From contig WHVY01000002.1 in the NCBI GenBank assembly GCA_022266195.1, forward strand, positions 14,647,001-14,711,000: 64,000 bases of DNA, read 5' to 3'. Origin of the DNA: Tetranychus cinnabarinus. Taxonomy: Eukaryota > Arthropoda > Arachnida > Trombidiformes > Tetranychidae. The stretch's first letter is position 1, and every line of letters begins with the position of its first letter. This document shows, one piece after another, positions 34,701-49,700 of this stretch. Position numbers and translations under genes: made by a program. The notes beneath the pieces were generated by a model. It searched no databases. It had not been told where the DNA came from and was given only the letters and a program-made list of their open reading frames with translations.

Positions 34701-37700
34701 GACTCAAGATTGAAATGTGGTTACAATTTTTGACGCTTTACATTGTACAAGCCGTAAGTGTTGACGTAATGACATCAAGAGCAGTGGAAAAAGTTACAAA
34801 CAATTTAAATTGTAATCGCAAAATTGAATTGAATTTTGGTCGAATGGGGAAAAAATGTTCATTCCCATTGCAATTTCATTATCGGTGAAAACATTTTGAT
34901 TAATCGGCGAGATTCAACTTTTATCCAATAATTTTGGTATATTTCATTTTGGTTACGACTTTTGTTTTGTTGCTTTTTCCCTTCAATTGTCCATATATTT
35001 TATGATTGTCTAAACATCTTCAAATTATCACTTTTCTTGATGTTTATTGTACCTTATACACTTACAGTTTTCCCTGTTTTTTATTCCCTTTTCCATCTCT
35101 AGTTAATGAAGTGAACATTATTATTGTGCTGAGTAAACAACAGTTTTGATGGAAACAATCTTATTGTAAAGTAATTCAATTATAATAACAATAATGATGG
35201 CAATTTTTTGGTGAATATCACCTTATTTTTCAGGTAAATTTCCAAAAGGTTTTTCATTCTTCTCTTTCTGTTTCCCTTTTGTTCGTGGTTATGAACAATT
35301 TTTTTTCATTTTCTTGTTTTTAAATTTGTTTTCTCCTTTACTTTTAGGTTTACCTTAAAGCTCAGTCTAAAGTTGCATTGGATAGAGAAAGATGTTTTCA
35401 AAAATTCAGAAGAAGAAGACGAAAAAGCCAAGCAAAAGAGAAAAGCAATTTTTTGGTTCAACATTCATTTTGCCACCGTTTTCAATCTGAATATGTGTGT
35501 GTCTAAAGATCTGTGGAAACATGCAATATTTCATGTTTATCTACCTGAATGGAGATGAATCAAGGGAGAGAAAAAAGAATGATGGAATCAACGTTGAAAA
35601 GAGCAAAAGTGAAGGGAAAAGTTTAAAGACAAGAAGATGGTTAAGATGGAAAAAGATGAGACAACAATAACTTGGATCATCAGAAGATTCAGTTTCTTTG
35701 TTTTGTTTCTTATCCTTTTTCCCTTTACCATTCTAATCTGACTAAGGTTGCTATTTTTCCCAGTCAACATGAAGATAAATGCTCATGGTTTTACTCATAT
35801 TTATATGTGATTTAAACAAAAAGATGATGATAATATGGGAAAAAGGGAGAACTAAGATGGTAAACAAGATTGAATTGTGAATTCAATGAACCATTCAAAT
35901 CTTTTATTTACATACATATTGATACCAATTTTGAATGTGTAAACAATTTTCATTGTTTTCACTGTTTTCCTCATTTCCATCATTCAATCTTATTCCCTTA
36001 TTTTAATCATTTATTAATTCATCTTCAATTTCATCTCCTACAGATTTTCAGTAATCCAAGACTTTCACCAAAAGCAAAATGATCAATGGATATCGAGGAA
36101 AAGCGCTTGTAATAAGATGCACAAATGGCATATGGAACCACTCTTGTAGTCATCGCCATTCATCACCTTTTTAATTGGTCAAACATAATTTTTTCAATTA
36201 TGTGATGATTATTTTAATGGTTTGAAAACTTCCACACGAATGATTCTAATCTTTTCTGGATTCAACTTTACTTGATTTAAATCTTTTCACACTCAAATGA
36301 AAATTGGCCAATCAAGAATAACTAATCATTTTGAATGACAATCAACAGTTTAACACTTTTTTGTTTTTCAGTCTTTTTCTTCTCAAAGGAAATATCTTTC
36401 AAGATTTGGATATTCAATGGAAGCTGAAAATTTGTTTTTCTTAAATTTCTATCCAACAGTAACAGCAACAATTTGATTCAAACATTGAATTTAAAATGGT
36501 TGAAACTTGCAGGTTCAACTGTAAATCTGTTGATTATTTGATGATGAGAAACGAGCTCAACAAGAGTTATTAAAGGATTATCTGGAGAAAAGTTGTTCAA
36601 CGATAAAGCAGGCGAGTAAATATTTTCAACTTTGATGAGATAAATAATGATAAAGAAAAGCATTAAACACAAAGGGATTGAAATTGAAAAGTACAGACAG
36701 TATCATTAATCTGTTCAGTAATAATCAGAAGAAAAAACAAAAAATCGAAACTTGTAAATGTGAAAGTGTTGAGAGAAAAGAGAACAAAAATGGAAAATCG
36801 TTGAATTTTCACCAAATGAATTGAAACACAAGAGAGATTTTAAAGATGTTTAGAGAGCGAGAAAAATGATTATCAATTGGAAGAAGAAAATTGATCGATA
36901 ATCTTTGTTGTTTAATTTTGATTCAAATCTTGATTTCTCTTTGAGATTAATTTATTTATGAGATAGGAAATGGAATGATTTTATCTGATTGATTCTGAAT
37001 GAGGAAAGGGACCAGAAAAAGAAGCAAGAAAAACATTGATTTCTTGTCATCCATTCTATCATCTTCGCAACCTTTTCTGCAACTTCAATGTTAACATGAA
37101 ATTGGTAAACCCATTGATTGTCAACTTTACAATTCAATTGGTAACAAGTAAAGACACTGAGCCTTAATGTAATTGAGACGAAATTTTCTCTCATCAGAAA
37201 ACACTTTTCGATAAATGCTTTCATCAAACTAACACATGAAATTTGAAAATTTTATTCCAAAATTTCTATCAACTTTGAAAAACTCAAAATCAAAATTCAA
37301 GCTTAGCTGTAAATGCAGCTTCTCATTGGAAATACATTTTTGAAAACAACTTTCATTCCAAATGATTAGCTTTTCAATTCAATTGATTTCCAATCAATTG
37401 TATGTCAATATTATTATCCATTCAAATGAAGATATTTACTCAATATCATATAATCCCAATAAATGCAAGACTAGACACTCAAATCCATGGTAACTATTTT
37501 GGGTCAATATTTATTTCAATGTGCTTTTATTACAGATGTAACAATCCATTGATTTTGACTGTTTTGTGTTATTCAATTTTTTACTTGCAATTTTGTTCCT
37601 CTCCAAATGATGAGTCTTTTTCAATTGAAATTCAATTTTTAATCAATTTCCATTGATATTGAATAATTATCAATTTCAATATTTAAATATTTTGCTATTT

Positions 37701-40700
37701 TCAAAAGTCAACTTCAATCTGTTTACTGCATTAATTATCATTTCTAGGCATTCAAATGAAATCATTCATGATAAGCTTTTTTTCTGGTTAAGATGAATAT
37801 TATTTTCAACATTTTTTTCTGAATAAATTTAAGCTTTTCGTTCAAGTTAAGATTCACTAAATTTTTAGATTCATTATTTTGATTTGTTTTTCTGTTCGTT
37901 TTTTGTTCTGTTTTACATTTTATTAATCATTTAAATGTTTAGACTTGCAATTTTAATTTGATTGATTAACTACAAACAAGTGTGTTAACGAATAATGGTT
38001 AAAAGGATTATCGAAATTTATTCAAAATTTACTTTTCTTTTTTACTATTATTTTCGTTTCTTTTTTTTCTCCTGCCATAGTATGAGTTCGTTTCCGATTC
38101 CATTGAAATGGGAAAAGAGCAACAAGAGAAAATAGAAATTCATAATTCTCTGTCAAATTTATTCTGAATAAATAATTTCCATGCAATTTTTTTCCATCCA
38201 ACTATTTGATTCGCCAGGGAATCAATAAGAAGAGGTGCAAATGAAGTTGATTATGGCAATAATCAAGATTATAATGATGAACAGGAACGAGATAAAGTTC
38301 GTTATTCATTTATGTTCACCATTTAACTTTGCAATGTTCAAGTAGTTCAATAAACACAGTGAACAAGAAGATATGAACGCTTTGTCTAAAATGCTTTTCG
38401 ATCGAATCTTTCACCCGCTATTTTGTCAATTTCAATTGAACTTGAAAATTCAATTTTTCGGATAATTCCAATATATTTCTGAGTGATTTCTGAAAGCAAC
38501 CCAAAATTGAAGCCAAATGTTAGGTTTTTCATTCAAAATCGAATCCTTACTCACGATTTGTCAGTGATTTGCTCAACGAACGCCAAAAACTTGATTTGAA
38601 GAAATCTTTTGATTTCTTTTCTCTTTTTAAGGCTTCGGTCTTGTTGCATTCCCGTCTTCATAATGCATTCCCATTCCTTCAAAAACCTTACATTCGATTT
38701 CGATACAAAAATGTATTGAAATCGTTCTTTGCATCACTCAATTGGTTGACTTCATTGACTCTTTATTTATACGAGCTCGAACTTTATGAATGGTTTTCAA
38801 AAGATGACTTGAAATGTCTAGTTATCAAATTGAAAACTGAATTTAGCATTTGTTTCATCTGGCAACATGGCAACTTGAAAAGGTAGTGAGGTTGATGACT
38901 TGATGTTGCAGAGTAAAAATGAGATTGAAAATCAAAGTTTCCATGTGAATCTGTTCGAGTCCAAGTGAACTCTACATTGATCTGATTTCTTCTGCATTTG
39001 ACGTTTACATTCTCATCAAGTTCAATATTGAATTTTTCCTTCTTTCCTTTTTTCACTTTACTCTTTTTTTCACCTTTCATTTCAACCTGAAACTCGAAAG
39101 TTTCAAAGTTGAAAAAAGGGTAAATTCAAAAAGCAGGTAAAAATGAGATGTTGACCTAATGGGATTCTCGTCGTGTAAATCCAAGCTTGAGTTGTTTCTT
39201 TTTCTTTAAGAAAATAATCGAGAAAAACAAAGTTTCCGTAAAGTTTAATCAACTGTTTTTTTCTTCTTCCATTCAACAGAGATTCAACTCAATCATGTTG
39301 CTTGTTAATCAAAGAATGACATTTTTTTCACTTTACAATTCGTCATTCAACTTTAAAAGCAAATGTTGAAATGTTTCTCGTTTTACATTTCAACATTTTC
39401 GTTTCTTTCACTAATCAATATTCAACTTTCCATCGAGTTGAAAATGAATGTTTATTTTTAGCATTTTTCTGGTGAAAAAATTATTCTCCAGTAAATGAAT
39501 GATATTTGTCTGAATTTGACGCCTTCGAGTTATCATTTTCGACGAGGAAAATGTTGAAGCAAAATTATTGATAAATAAATTGTAATCAATAAGTTATGAA
39601 AAAAATATTGATGACAAGGAAATGCTTTCATTGAAATTTGCTCGTCAACGAAACGGAGCCAAAAAAGAAAGAAAAATTGCCATTTAATAGCATTTAGCCT
39701 CTAATTATTCAGAATTGCCAATTTCTCTCATTTAATCAATAAATCAATCGAGCAAACGATCGTCTAATTTTGTTTCAATAACAAAATGCGACACAAAATA
39801 ACTCAGAATTTAGTTGCTAAGTTGAAATCATTTCTTTACCAAAGACACTGTACATTGAGTCAACATTTAGTTGCGATTAGAAGCGCGATGAAACACTTTT
39901 GGTATTTTGTTTCTAGTCTGTTCAGAACTCGATTGAATTTCAAATTTATCATTGAACATTGAATCAAGGCAGAAGCAAAAATTGAACTTTTGACCGACCT
40001 CGAAATTGCAGCTTTGGTAAAATGTCCAACGTTGCCATTTCAAAGCTAAAAGTAAATGTTGAAATGAAAAAATGGAGGAAATTTGATGGTTCCAAATCTC
40101 ATGATTGGCCGAAGCTGGTACTTGAACGGTTAATGTTAATGTGCAAATAGTGCATGGAAATGATAATGGAAATGGAAAAGAGAAAATCTTTCGAGAGAAA
40201 ATTGAAAATGATGGAATTTTTGTGACTAAACTTTCCATTTGTCCATCTTTTATCTTCTCTGCTTTTATATTTCAAAGTAAAGGATACAATAAAAATGATG
40301 ATAATTACAATGTTTATTGATGTTCAATCAACTGTTCACTAAAAGGTATTTTTGGAGCGAAATTTTCATGTTCACTTCAAGTTTTTCAAAACTCTTTTGT
40401 GGAAACATTTTTCAGGAAAAAATAACTTTTTTTTGTCAAAATAAATCGAAAAGCGAAACTTCATTTTCGAGTTTTGAGTAAACATTTTTTTTTCATTTTT
40501 AGCCATCAGCACTTTACAACCAATTATGCAAGTATCATGACTTTCAACTGTACAATATCAAGGTATACATTGGGAAACCACAGAATAAAAAAGGTTAGAA
40601 TTATCAGATCAATAGAACTTTTGCTTTCACAGAATCAACCGGATATTGAAAGTTGGTAAAAACTAATTTCCGTTTTTTTCTCGAACTTTTCTTTTTCTCT

Positions 40701-43700
40701 CATCTTTTTCTTCACAAACTTTACCTAATTGGAAAACAAGTTTACATTGAAATGGTGAATAAATTTCAACATTCAAGTTTATGAATGCATTTACAGGGAG
40801 TTTTTTTTGCTGGGAGTGAAGAGAGAATTGAATAAAGGTTTACTTTTCTTCTTTGATCCAATATCATTTTGAAAAAATCTATTTATTCCTCTTCTTATCA
40901 TCATATGTTCATGAGAAGAACATTCATTTTTTCTATTTAAATTTTTATTTTCCATGTTTTCTACTTTGTCGTTATTGTTGTTATTCAATTCATTTGAATT
41001 GCTGTCAATAAATGTATAAAGTTGACGGAAATTATTTACGAAAATTTGATTCCAAAATATATTTGTATAACCTGTAGTTGAGATTATTTGAGGTAAAATT
41101 TTGCCATTTCACCAAAAAATTATTCTCACTATCAACTCCCAGTTGCATTATATTGACACTTCAAGTCACACCTTGAATGACTTTTTGTGTCTTCTTTTTT
41201 CTTGCATTACCATCTTTCATCTTGATTTGGGATTCATGGGATTATCAGATAGAATGATAACTATTTAAATATAATTGATCATTAGAGTATGAATATATTC
41301 ATTTTATATTGAATTGGAATTTGTTGGACTGTAAAGTTGACGAAACAAAAGTGTTGTCTTACAAATTACTAGGCAACAAGACTGAAGACTGTTGAAAAGT
41401 TGACCCACCTTATCAATGATTTATGCTCAAAGTGTTTTAAACTTTTGTATCAGTCGAATGAAAACAATGAAAATACAAAACCTTTCGAGTTTTGCTTTCT
41501 CATCAAATAGGCAAGTTCAAGTGGCTTTACATTCATCAACTTATTTACTCAGATCGACTCTGAGTGACATTGAATGACGATCAGTGAAGATCACATAAAC
41601 GAGGCTAACCAAGTGTTTTGTTTGGTGCAAGTAAAGAGAGTCACTTGCACTGGAAATCGCTCAATGCTGGCCACCCTTTTCCAACTCAAGGAAACAATCA
41701 TTCATTGAGCCAACAAATCAGATATCAGAAAAATCTTTTCAACTATCGATATTGAAAAGTGGGATATCTTGTGTATTTATATTACTACTAGAATCGTAAA
41801 TTCTTCGTCTCATTGAACTTTTCGAGCATCTCTTGCATTCCTCAACCTTTGACTCTTCAAACCTCTGGCCAAAAGACGACTTCAAAGGAATCGAACTTTT
41901 TAAACATGAAAATGTACAAAGAAACTTGAATATTGGCAGATTTATGACTTGGCGGTGTTGAATGCTGTGAGTTCATTTCTTAGCTTGAGTCGGTCGCTAA
42001 CTTTGATTATCATTGAAGTTCATTAAAATTGATTGGCTCAAAAAAGTATTTTAACCAAAAAAGTAATTATCAGAGTGAATTATTCTCTGAGGTTGATTAA
42101 TAACTCAGGTAAGATTTGTTCATTCTAGTTTAAGTTTTGGTGAAAAAAGTTCACATTATTCATCAGATAATGATGAAAGAATGAAAATTGAAATTTTTTC
42201 ATAAGAAACTTTTTTTCCCATTCTAAATAATTGCAATTTCACCCTTGCTATTCATAGAAAAAGTAACTTAATTAATAACTCTACGAAAGAGCATTCATTT
42301 ACTTCATTTGATTGGAGTAACGCTAAGAACTATAACAATAATTATCAACATTGCCATAGAGAGTGGAAGAGACAGGGAATGAAAGAAAATATGCTTTAAA
42401 GATTGCGTGTAAATATGTTACGTTATGTGATGTTAAAATTAATTGGTTGATGATAAATTATCAAGATTGAAAGGTAAATAGAATTCAGTTCATCTTGTAG
42501 ATTAAAAAAAGATATAAAGATGATGATGCTTGGTACATCAGTAGGTGAATGTTGAGTATCTTTTCACAAAATTAATTGCATTCTTTTTTCATTATTGAAC
42601 AGTTTTAATCACAAGATTCTAATTTATTAGCAAAAGATGTTTAATTTGGCAATTTTTCACGTCAATCATCGAAAGTAAATTTTTTGTCAAAACTTAAAGG
42701 CTTATAATTAGGACAAAAAACCCAATACTTGAAATTTTCAACAACCGATTTCTTTTCAATTTTCAGTTTTCGATCAAATCCTTTTTATACATCTCATTAC
42801 GTTGGGTTCTCTTGGATTATGAGATACCTCGTCTCGTGATATGAGACGGAATGCTGACGGTCAAACTTCGCCATAACAAGAATCTGCTAAAGTTGCTGGC
42901 GTGGAAATGTCTGAAAATCTGATGTGAAAATTCTGTCTCGATCTTTGGTTTCGGAGCGCAATTATGTTTCTAAGTTACCTGCTTTTGCTCAGTCTTGTAC
43001 AAGTACACAGACTTGCTTCAGATCACCACCTAACAGACTAGTTTAATGGCATCACCACTCGACTGCTGGTATAGCTTGTCACCTTGAGCCTTCGTACTTG
43101 ACAGAACTCAGTCGTCGAAAGACTTCCAATTAGTTCTCTCACCGGGAGAAGCTTTCTATTCTAAATGAGCCAAAAGTCGAATGTAAATTTGAATATTGCA
43201 CAAGGGAAGTTATGTCGAGCTTAGAAACATGTTGATAGACTTCCTTATGATAATAGTATTTTATGAGTTTCGTGATGTCCCTCAATTGGGACGTGAGTTC
43301 CAAACCTGCATCGCTGAAGAAAAGAATTAGGAACAAATTTTCCTTATCAAAATTGTGCTCAACTGTCAGTGTCAGATCATTAGCAAAGAATCAAAAGTTG
43401 AACATTTGGTGAAATTGAAACCCTGATAAAAGTTGAAATCAATAAATGATCAATTTGATGAATTTTCTGAAAATAAAAAGAAAAGTAAAAAAACATTTTC
43501 ACTCAACAACCACAACATAAACAGAAGCAACAACAACAATGATAACAATAACAGTAATGATGATAACATGAGCAGCAACATGAAACTCATGAAGTGAACA
43601 ATGAACAAGAGTAGAAAAAAGTAAAGTTAACAAAAATTGTAAAAAAAGCTGAAAGACTTGGAATATTTGAGGAAAGAAGAAAAAAAAATGTTGGACGCCA

Positions 43701-46700
43701 TCTTATGGTTCACCGGTAATAGCAAAATATCACGGAATCGATACTAAAGGAACTTCCTTCCTGCATAAGAGGATGATAAAGATTTCTGGAGAAAAAAAAA
43801 GAAAGCCAAAAATCTAAACTGAAAATTGAGCCAACAATAAAAAGTGAATCTCAACATTTTCACTCAACTTGTTTCTTTTCATCATTCCAAATGATAATAG
43901 TAACCATAGGATAAAATGATATAATTTTATTGCCTTGTTGCTCATTTTTTTCATCATTTACTCTCATGAAGATGAGAAGAAGAAGAAAAAAGAGAAAAAC
44001 AATTTTTTCCATTCAAAGTGTAAATTTCATCCATTCCATTTGACCATCAACTTTTCAACCTTCAAAACGATTGCAACCTTCATCAACAGCATTTGACCAA
44101 TTTCACTTTCTCCGGAAACTACAGAATCAGGTGTACATTACCTATCATCATCATGATACTTATGTTAATCTTTCACTTCACTTTACTATCATTTACTAAT
44201 GACTTTTCACTGAAGAAGGAAAAGCTGCCAAAAGATAAACATGTAAATGCGAATCAAATTGTTGCCATTTTTTGCTCTTTTTCATGAGAATCCAGACTGA
44301 ACCATGATAATTGAATCATGAACTAATACAAAATGGTAAACAATTTGTACAGAAAATGGTTTTCTCCTTTTATCTTGTACTTAACATTGTCAATTAGAAT
44401 CGTTGCTTTGAAAATAAACAGAACCCAACATTTGAAACAATTGATATTTGCCTAACATATGAACAATAAATTTAGCTTTTTTTACTCTTAAACCCTTTCA
44501 AGTTTATTTTCACAGAAAAAAACAGAAATCGAAACCCAAAAAGATCCGAAAAACACTTTAGTCTATTGAACAATGTTATATTTGCCTTTTTATTATCATT
44601 ATTATTGTTATTTTTTTTCCTTTTCGTGTTTTTTATTCTTGCTTTTGCTGTTAACTTATTCTGCAAAGTCAAATGAAAGTGTAACAATATATCAACATAA
44701 TGAGAGTTACTGGGTTTTACTTTGTATCAACATGATTACTTGGATTGGTAACCATTTATTAGCTATTTTAATGGCGTGAATACAAGGGAGAAGAGAAGAT
44801 GATGAAGATGGAAAGGAAAGGGTTAAATGATGATGGAAAGTAAATTGTTGCAAAAAATGAAATTAATTTAGCATCATTTACCAACTCGTTTGGTGTAATC
44901 TGGTTTAACAATTGTTCATTTTGCCAACATTTATTAACAATTTTAGCGCCTTGTAAACTTCAGCTAAACTGAGCTTTAATCAAATTTTTGTTTCACTCTA
45001 GGAAGAAGAAGAAGAAAGAATGTTTCATGGAAAATTTGGATAAAAGTAAATTCGAATGATGCTCAATTTGGAGAAATGGTTCCACAACATTCATGGCAGA
45101 AATGAGCCACAAAATTGGTTTCAGGAAAAGTTATAATTTTAATGGTTAAAGTGACGTTGATATCAATTTACATGAGACTCGTTCCCATTTAATTAGACAA
45201 GTTTCATGATTGATAAAGATGCTGTAAATGGTCGTTGAGCTTCTGAGTTTCCTTTGGAAAGCGTTTGAATGAGATCAATTACATGACCTGAATAACCTTG
45301 AGACTTGAAGTTTTGCAATTTCCTGATCGATCGAACAGCGATTCAGTTCGAATATCTTTCATAGATAACTTAACGAATGAAAATTAATCGCAATTACTGG
45401 TTATGGAGAAAACTCAAGCTTTAGATTTTCAATGTTAAAGTTTGCTCGAACAATTAGCACAGTCATCTTGATGAGCGTTACCAAAGTGAAGGTTTCATGC
45501 AGCGTCCAAGTTTTATCCCTAAATCAGGGCGAAAAATTGCGAGAAATGTTACCTGACTTCATCAAGATTAGGAAATCAATCGTTTTCTCGATAAAAATCA
45601 ATCAGCTAAATTGGGAATCTTTCGGAAACTTTGAATCGATTTATCGATACGAGTCTAAAAATCCATTGACATTGGATTAATATTTATCGATTCAGAATTT
45701 TGCATAAATGTAAATCACATTCCTTGGAATTGCATTTTCTTTTGCATTCTGTAAATTTTGTATGAATTTTGTATCAAACATTAAAGTTATCCTTTAAAAT
45801 GAAAATTTTGTCTAAACTCTATTAATATTGATAGTAATTGAAAATATTACAATGGTTATATTGTGAAGGGAAAACAATTGAAATGAAAAAGGTAGATTCG
45901 TTGCGAGTAGAAAAAAGTTTTGCCTTAATTTTGGTTTACGTTTTTTAGATAAGAATAATGATTGGGAGTGAAAAATACAAGAAACTGGGAGGAACAGTGA
46001 AATTAACTCAAACAATATATCATAACATTTGGCATCGCAAAGTCAAAGTAACCAAAAAATTTATTGTGCAACTAAAACAAATGGAATAACCATTGAATTA
46101 TCGTCAAAACTAATTACAAATCATGTCAATCTCACCGTTCACTCTAACCTTAATTCAAGGGAAAAACACAGTTTATTAAGATTGATTCAATTGTTTTCCT
46201 TCTCTGTATCATTTCCATTCTTTTCGTGTTTCATTTTTCACTCTTGCATCCAAAATACAAATGGTCAACAGAACAAGCTTAATATTGAAAATTTGATAAC
46301 CATAATATTGTTAAAAGCACATTAAAAGGAATCGCATTTCCACATCGAAACTTTGGCCAACATTTTCCACAATTATTTCGTATAACAATGAAAAATGTTT
46401 CAATTTTCAGATTAAAAAACACAACAACAACAATTGTGGAACTAAAGAAGGAAACAATCAAATTAGTGCAAGTAACAACAGTTAAACACTCTTGGAACAA
46501 GCAAACAGAATACAGAGCAAGAAGTACCTTTTTCACGAAAAATTAGAAGACTAGAGACATTTCGATTCCGTTTAGAAGCTCTACTTTTACAGTTCTATTT
46601 GGAGAAATTTCTGCTCATTTCTTCTTCGGTTGCTTCACCTGCTTATATCTCGAACTTGAGCTACAAAACACTTGATTTGAAATGAAGTGCACAGTTACAC

Positions 46701-49700
46701 TTCGGCTTATGAAACAACTTATTCTGTCAAATGAAGTTCAACTGTGCAATTTAAGAATCGATCTGCAGAGTGAAGCAACTTCGTGAAAACTTGCAAATGA
46801 ATATGCTCTCATCTTTAGATTTGTAGTCTTTTCATTTGACAAGACAGTTCATAGTTTGCATAAACGAGTCTGCGAGTCTCAAACTTGCAAGTCAAGTGTA
46901 AAGTAGTAAAATTGTTTATAAAATCGAAAGATTCGTCGATTTAGAAGCAACAAAATCCAGTCTAACCTATCCTAGCAATTGAGCTATTTCTTGTCAGTTT
47001 ATGTTTACTGTTGAAGGTTCAAGTTAGAAGGACTCAGAGACAATCAAAGTTTTGCTATCAAAATGCAGAGCCACTGACTGTGAAAACAAAATAGCATCAA
47101 GTTACCTTCTTTACAGCATTTCCTAGGCTTTTATCCAACTAATTGCTTCTGTTTCAAAATTGTGCAAATTTCAATCGTTCTTCTAATGCTTGCTTCTCTC
47201 ACCAATTTGCAGTTCCGTTTTCCGATTCTGCTTTACATATCTTTAGTTAATCTGCAGCCATTATTCGTTTATCTTGTACTTTTTGCTAATAACCTCATCA
47301 TTATCATTCATATTATTGTTGCTCATCGCGATTTACCATCCTCATTAACATGTATTATTAGTCAATGTTAATGCACTAAAAAGGACTAAAATAATCTCAG
47401 CTAACAATTTTGTTATACTAAAGCTGCAAAAACAATATTTGGTTTAAAATGAGAGCAAAAAACTCTAAATTCATGATTGATGATGGCACAAAGGAAGAAG
47501 TAAATCAGTTGAAAATTGCACTTTTTATTTGAATCACTATTTTCTCATCAAAATTCACCATTCTTTACTCATCAATTTCATAAACTTTTTAAAACGATTT
47601 ATATCCAATTTTAAACCATTTGACTTGAGCTTTGTCTTTGCTCTCAATTAAAGAAATAATTTGTTACCTGAACAGTTGAAAGGTGAATAAAAGTCAGCAA
47701 ATAATGAAACGGAAAATAAGTTTAAGCTTTAAAATGTTTCATCTAAACTGAATAGATAATACTTTAAGAGGTTAATAATGGAAGCTTTTGTTTTTGCTTT
47801 TCGAGTGAAAATTAAAAACAATCCCAAGCATCTGAAGATTGACTTTTCAGTTGAACACAAAAACCTTTTTCATCTTGCATTATCTTTCCTCTTCTTGAAC
47901 TATTCTTGCATTTTCTTCACCATTTTACTTATTCTTATCATTTTCCATTGTACAACACAAGCATGTTGATTGATGAGTTTAAAGCCTGGAAAACTGGAAC
48001 AACAAGGAAAAAGAGGAATGATGAAAAATATTGAGAGGAAAAGTAGAGCAAAATGTAACCAAACAAAAGAAGCATAAAATTGTGGTGAAAATTTTCTTCT
48101 TCCTCTCTTCTTTAAATGCTGCAAAATCTGAGTGCTAATGTGTACATTATTGTGGCATTATCATCAAAATCTTTCATCATTTACACTTTTTCTTCTCACT
48201 CATCATCATCATTATTATTCTTCGGAAAAGTAAAAAAATTTTACTTCTTTTTCATTCTTTCCATATTTACTATAATCACGGTAAAGCCCTTCTAAATCCA
48301 ACTGCAAAATGAGTTGCAATTTCCAGTTCTAGACTTTTTCCGCAATCAAACTGTTCGCAGAATGTAGACTTTGAATAGTTGATTTCATTGCACATTCAAC
48401 TTGCACACTACCCATGAGTTTCAATTCAATTTAACCCTTTGTACCGTCCACTTCAAGCACTGTTAGAAAAGTTTACAAATTTTCGTGAAAATAGAGTTAA
48501 ATTTGTTTGCATGAGCGATCTTTGAAGAATCTTTCTAAAGCAAAAACTGAGGAGTTTTGAACTTTTCAAAATTGATCCTTTTGATTGCATTATGAAGTCC
48601 GAATGTTTGCAAATTGTTTTCTTCTGGCGAGTTTATAGTCGAATTAAGATTCATAACTTTCTTTCCATCGAATGGTCAGAACTTCATAGTATAATTCAGT
48701 TTCTACTCCAATTAGGTTTTTAAAGAACGAAAGTATCGAATTTCGATCAAACCGATCAATGCATCATTAAACTGATCCACATCAATCCATGTCACTTGTT
48801 ATTCAGCTTTCAAGTTGAATGTGAACTCGTAACTCTTCAATATGGAGAAGTGTTGAACTACTCTCGACTAAACTTAAAATCCTTATAGCGTTGCATTCAA
48901 TCTGTATTTACCATATCAAAAACGACCTCTAACCTGCAGTAAGGCTGAATCAAAGAGAAATCGCAAATGTTTGAACGTTTTGCATCAATCTCTAGAAATG
49001 CATTTCCTAGTGCTGTCGTTATTGTACAAAGCGTAAACTTGTCTGTGCGGTGATAAAGTTGTAGTTTGATTCTTCGAGTGTAATGATTGAGAAATTTGTG
49101 TAAATTTTCTGAAATCAATTTAGCATTTCAGTGCAATTCCATTGATCAGTTTCAATGTTGGTCTTAATTGCATTATTGTTCTGTTTTTACGATGCTGCTC
49201 TGTGATTGTAAATACAAATGGTTTATAACAATATGTGTTATTGCCTCAATAATCTTCATATTGATTTGTTTATTTTGGCACATTAATTATTTAATCTGAT
49301 TACTTCAATCACTAATCTAGATTGGAGCATAAATCTGACCCTTTTCGATCCATAGCATCATGATCAGTGTCCACAATTAAGTTTACCTTTTACTGCATTT
49401 GTTGATACTTGCGAAAGACTTTTAATCAATCATACTGTTTACCATTAAACTTTAATCAATTCTTTGTAAGATTATCTGTTTCATCTTGAACTTCTTCTGA
49501 ATGTAATAATAATTAGCATGGAAGCATTTTCTTCTCAGAATACTTGGATACTAAACTCAGAAGGAAGAAGAAGAAGCAAAAGGAGAAATAAAAACAAGTA
49601 GAAAGCAGGAAAAAGAAAGAAATAATCCAAAACTGCAAATAATAAATTAAATTATTAATCAAATTAGGCTCATGATGGGTTCATTAATTATTTAACAACG

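Noticed and set aside
45432..45680. 82-codon plus-strand frame with relatively balanced codons
   Set aside because: No domain, no splice partner, and frames of this length are frequent by chance here.
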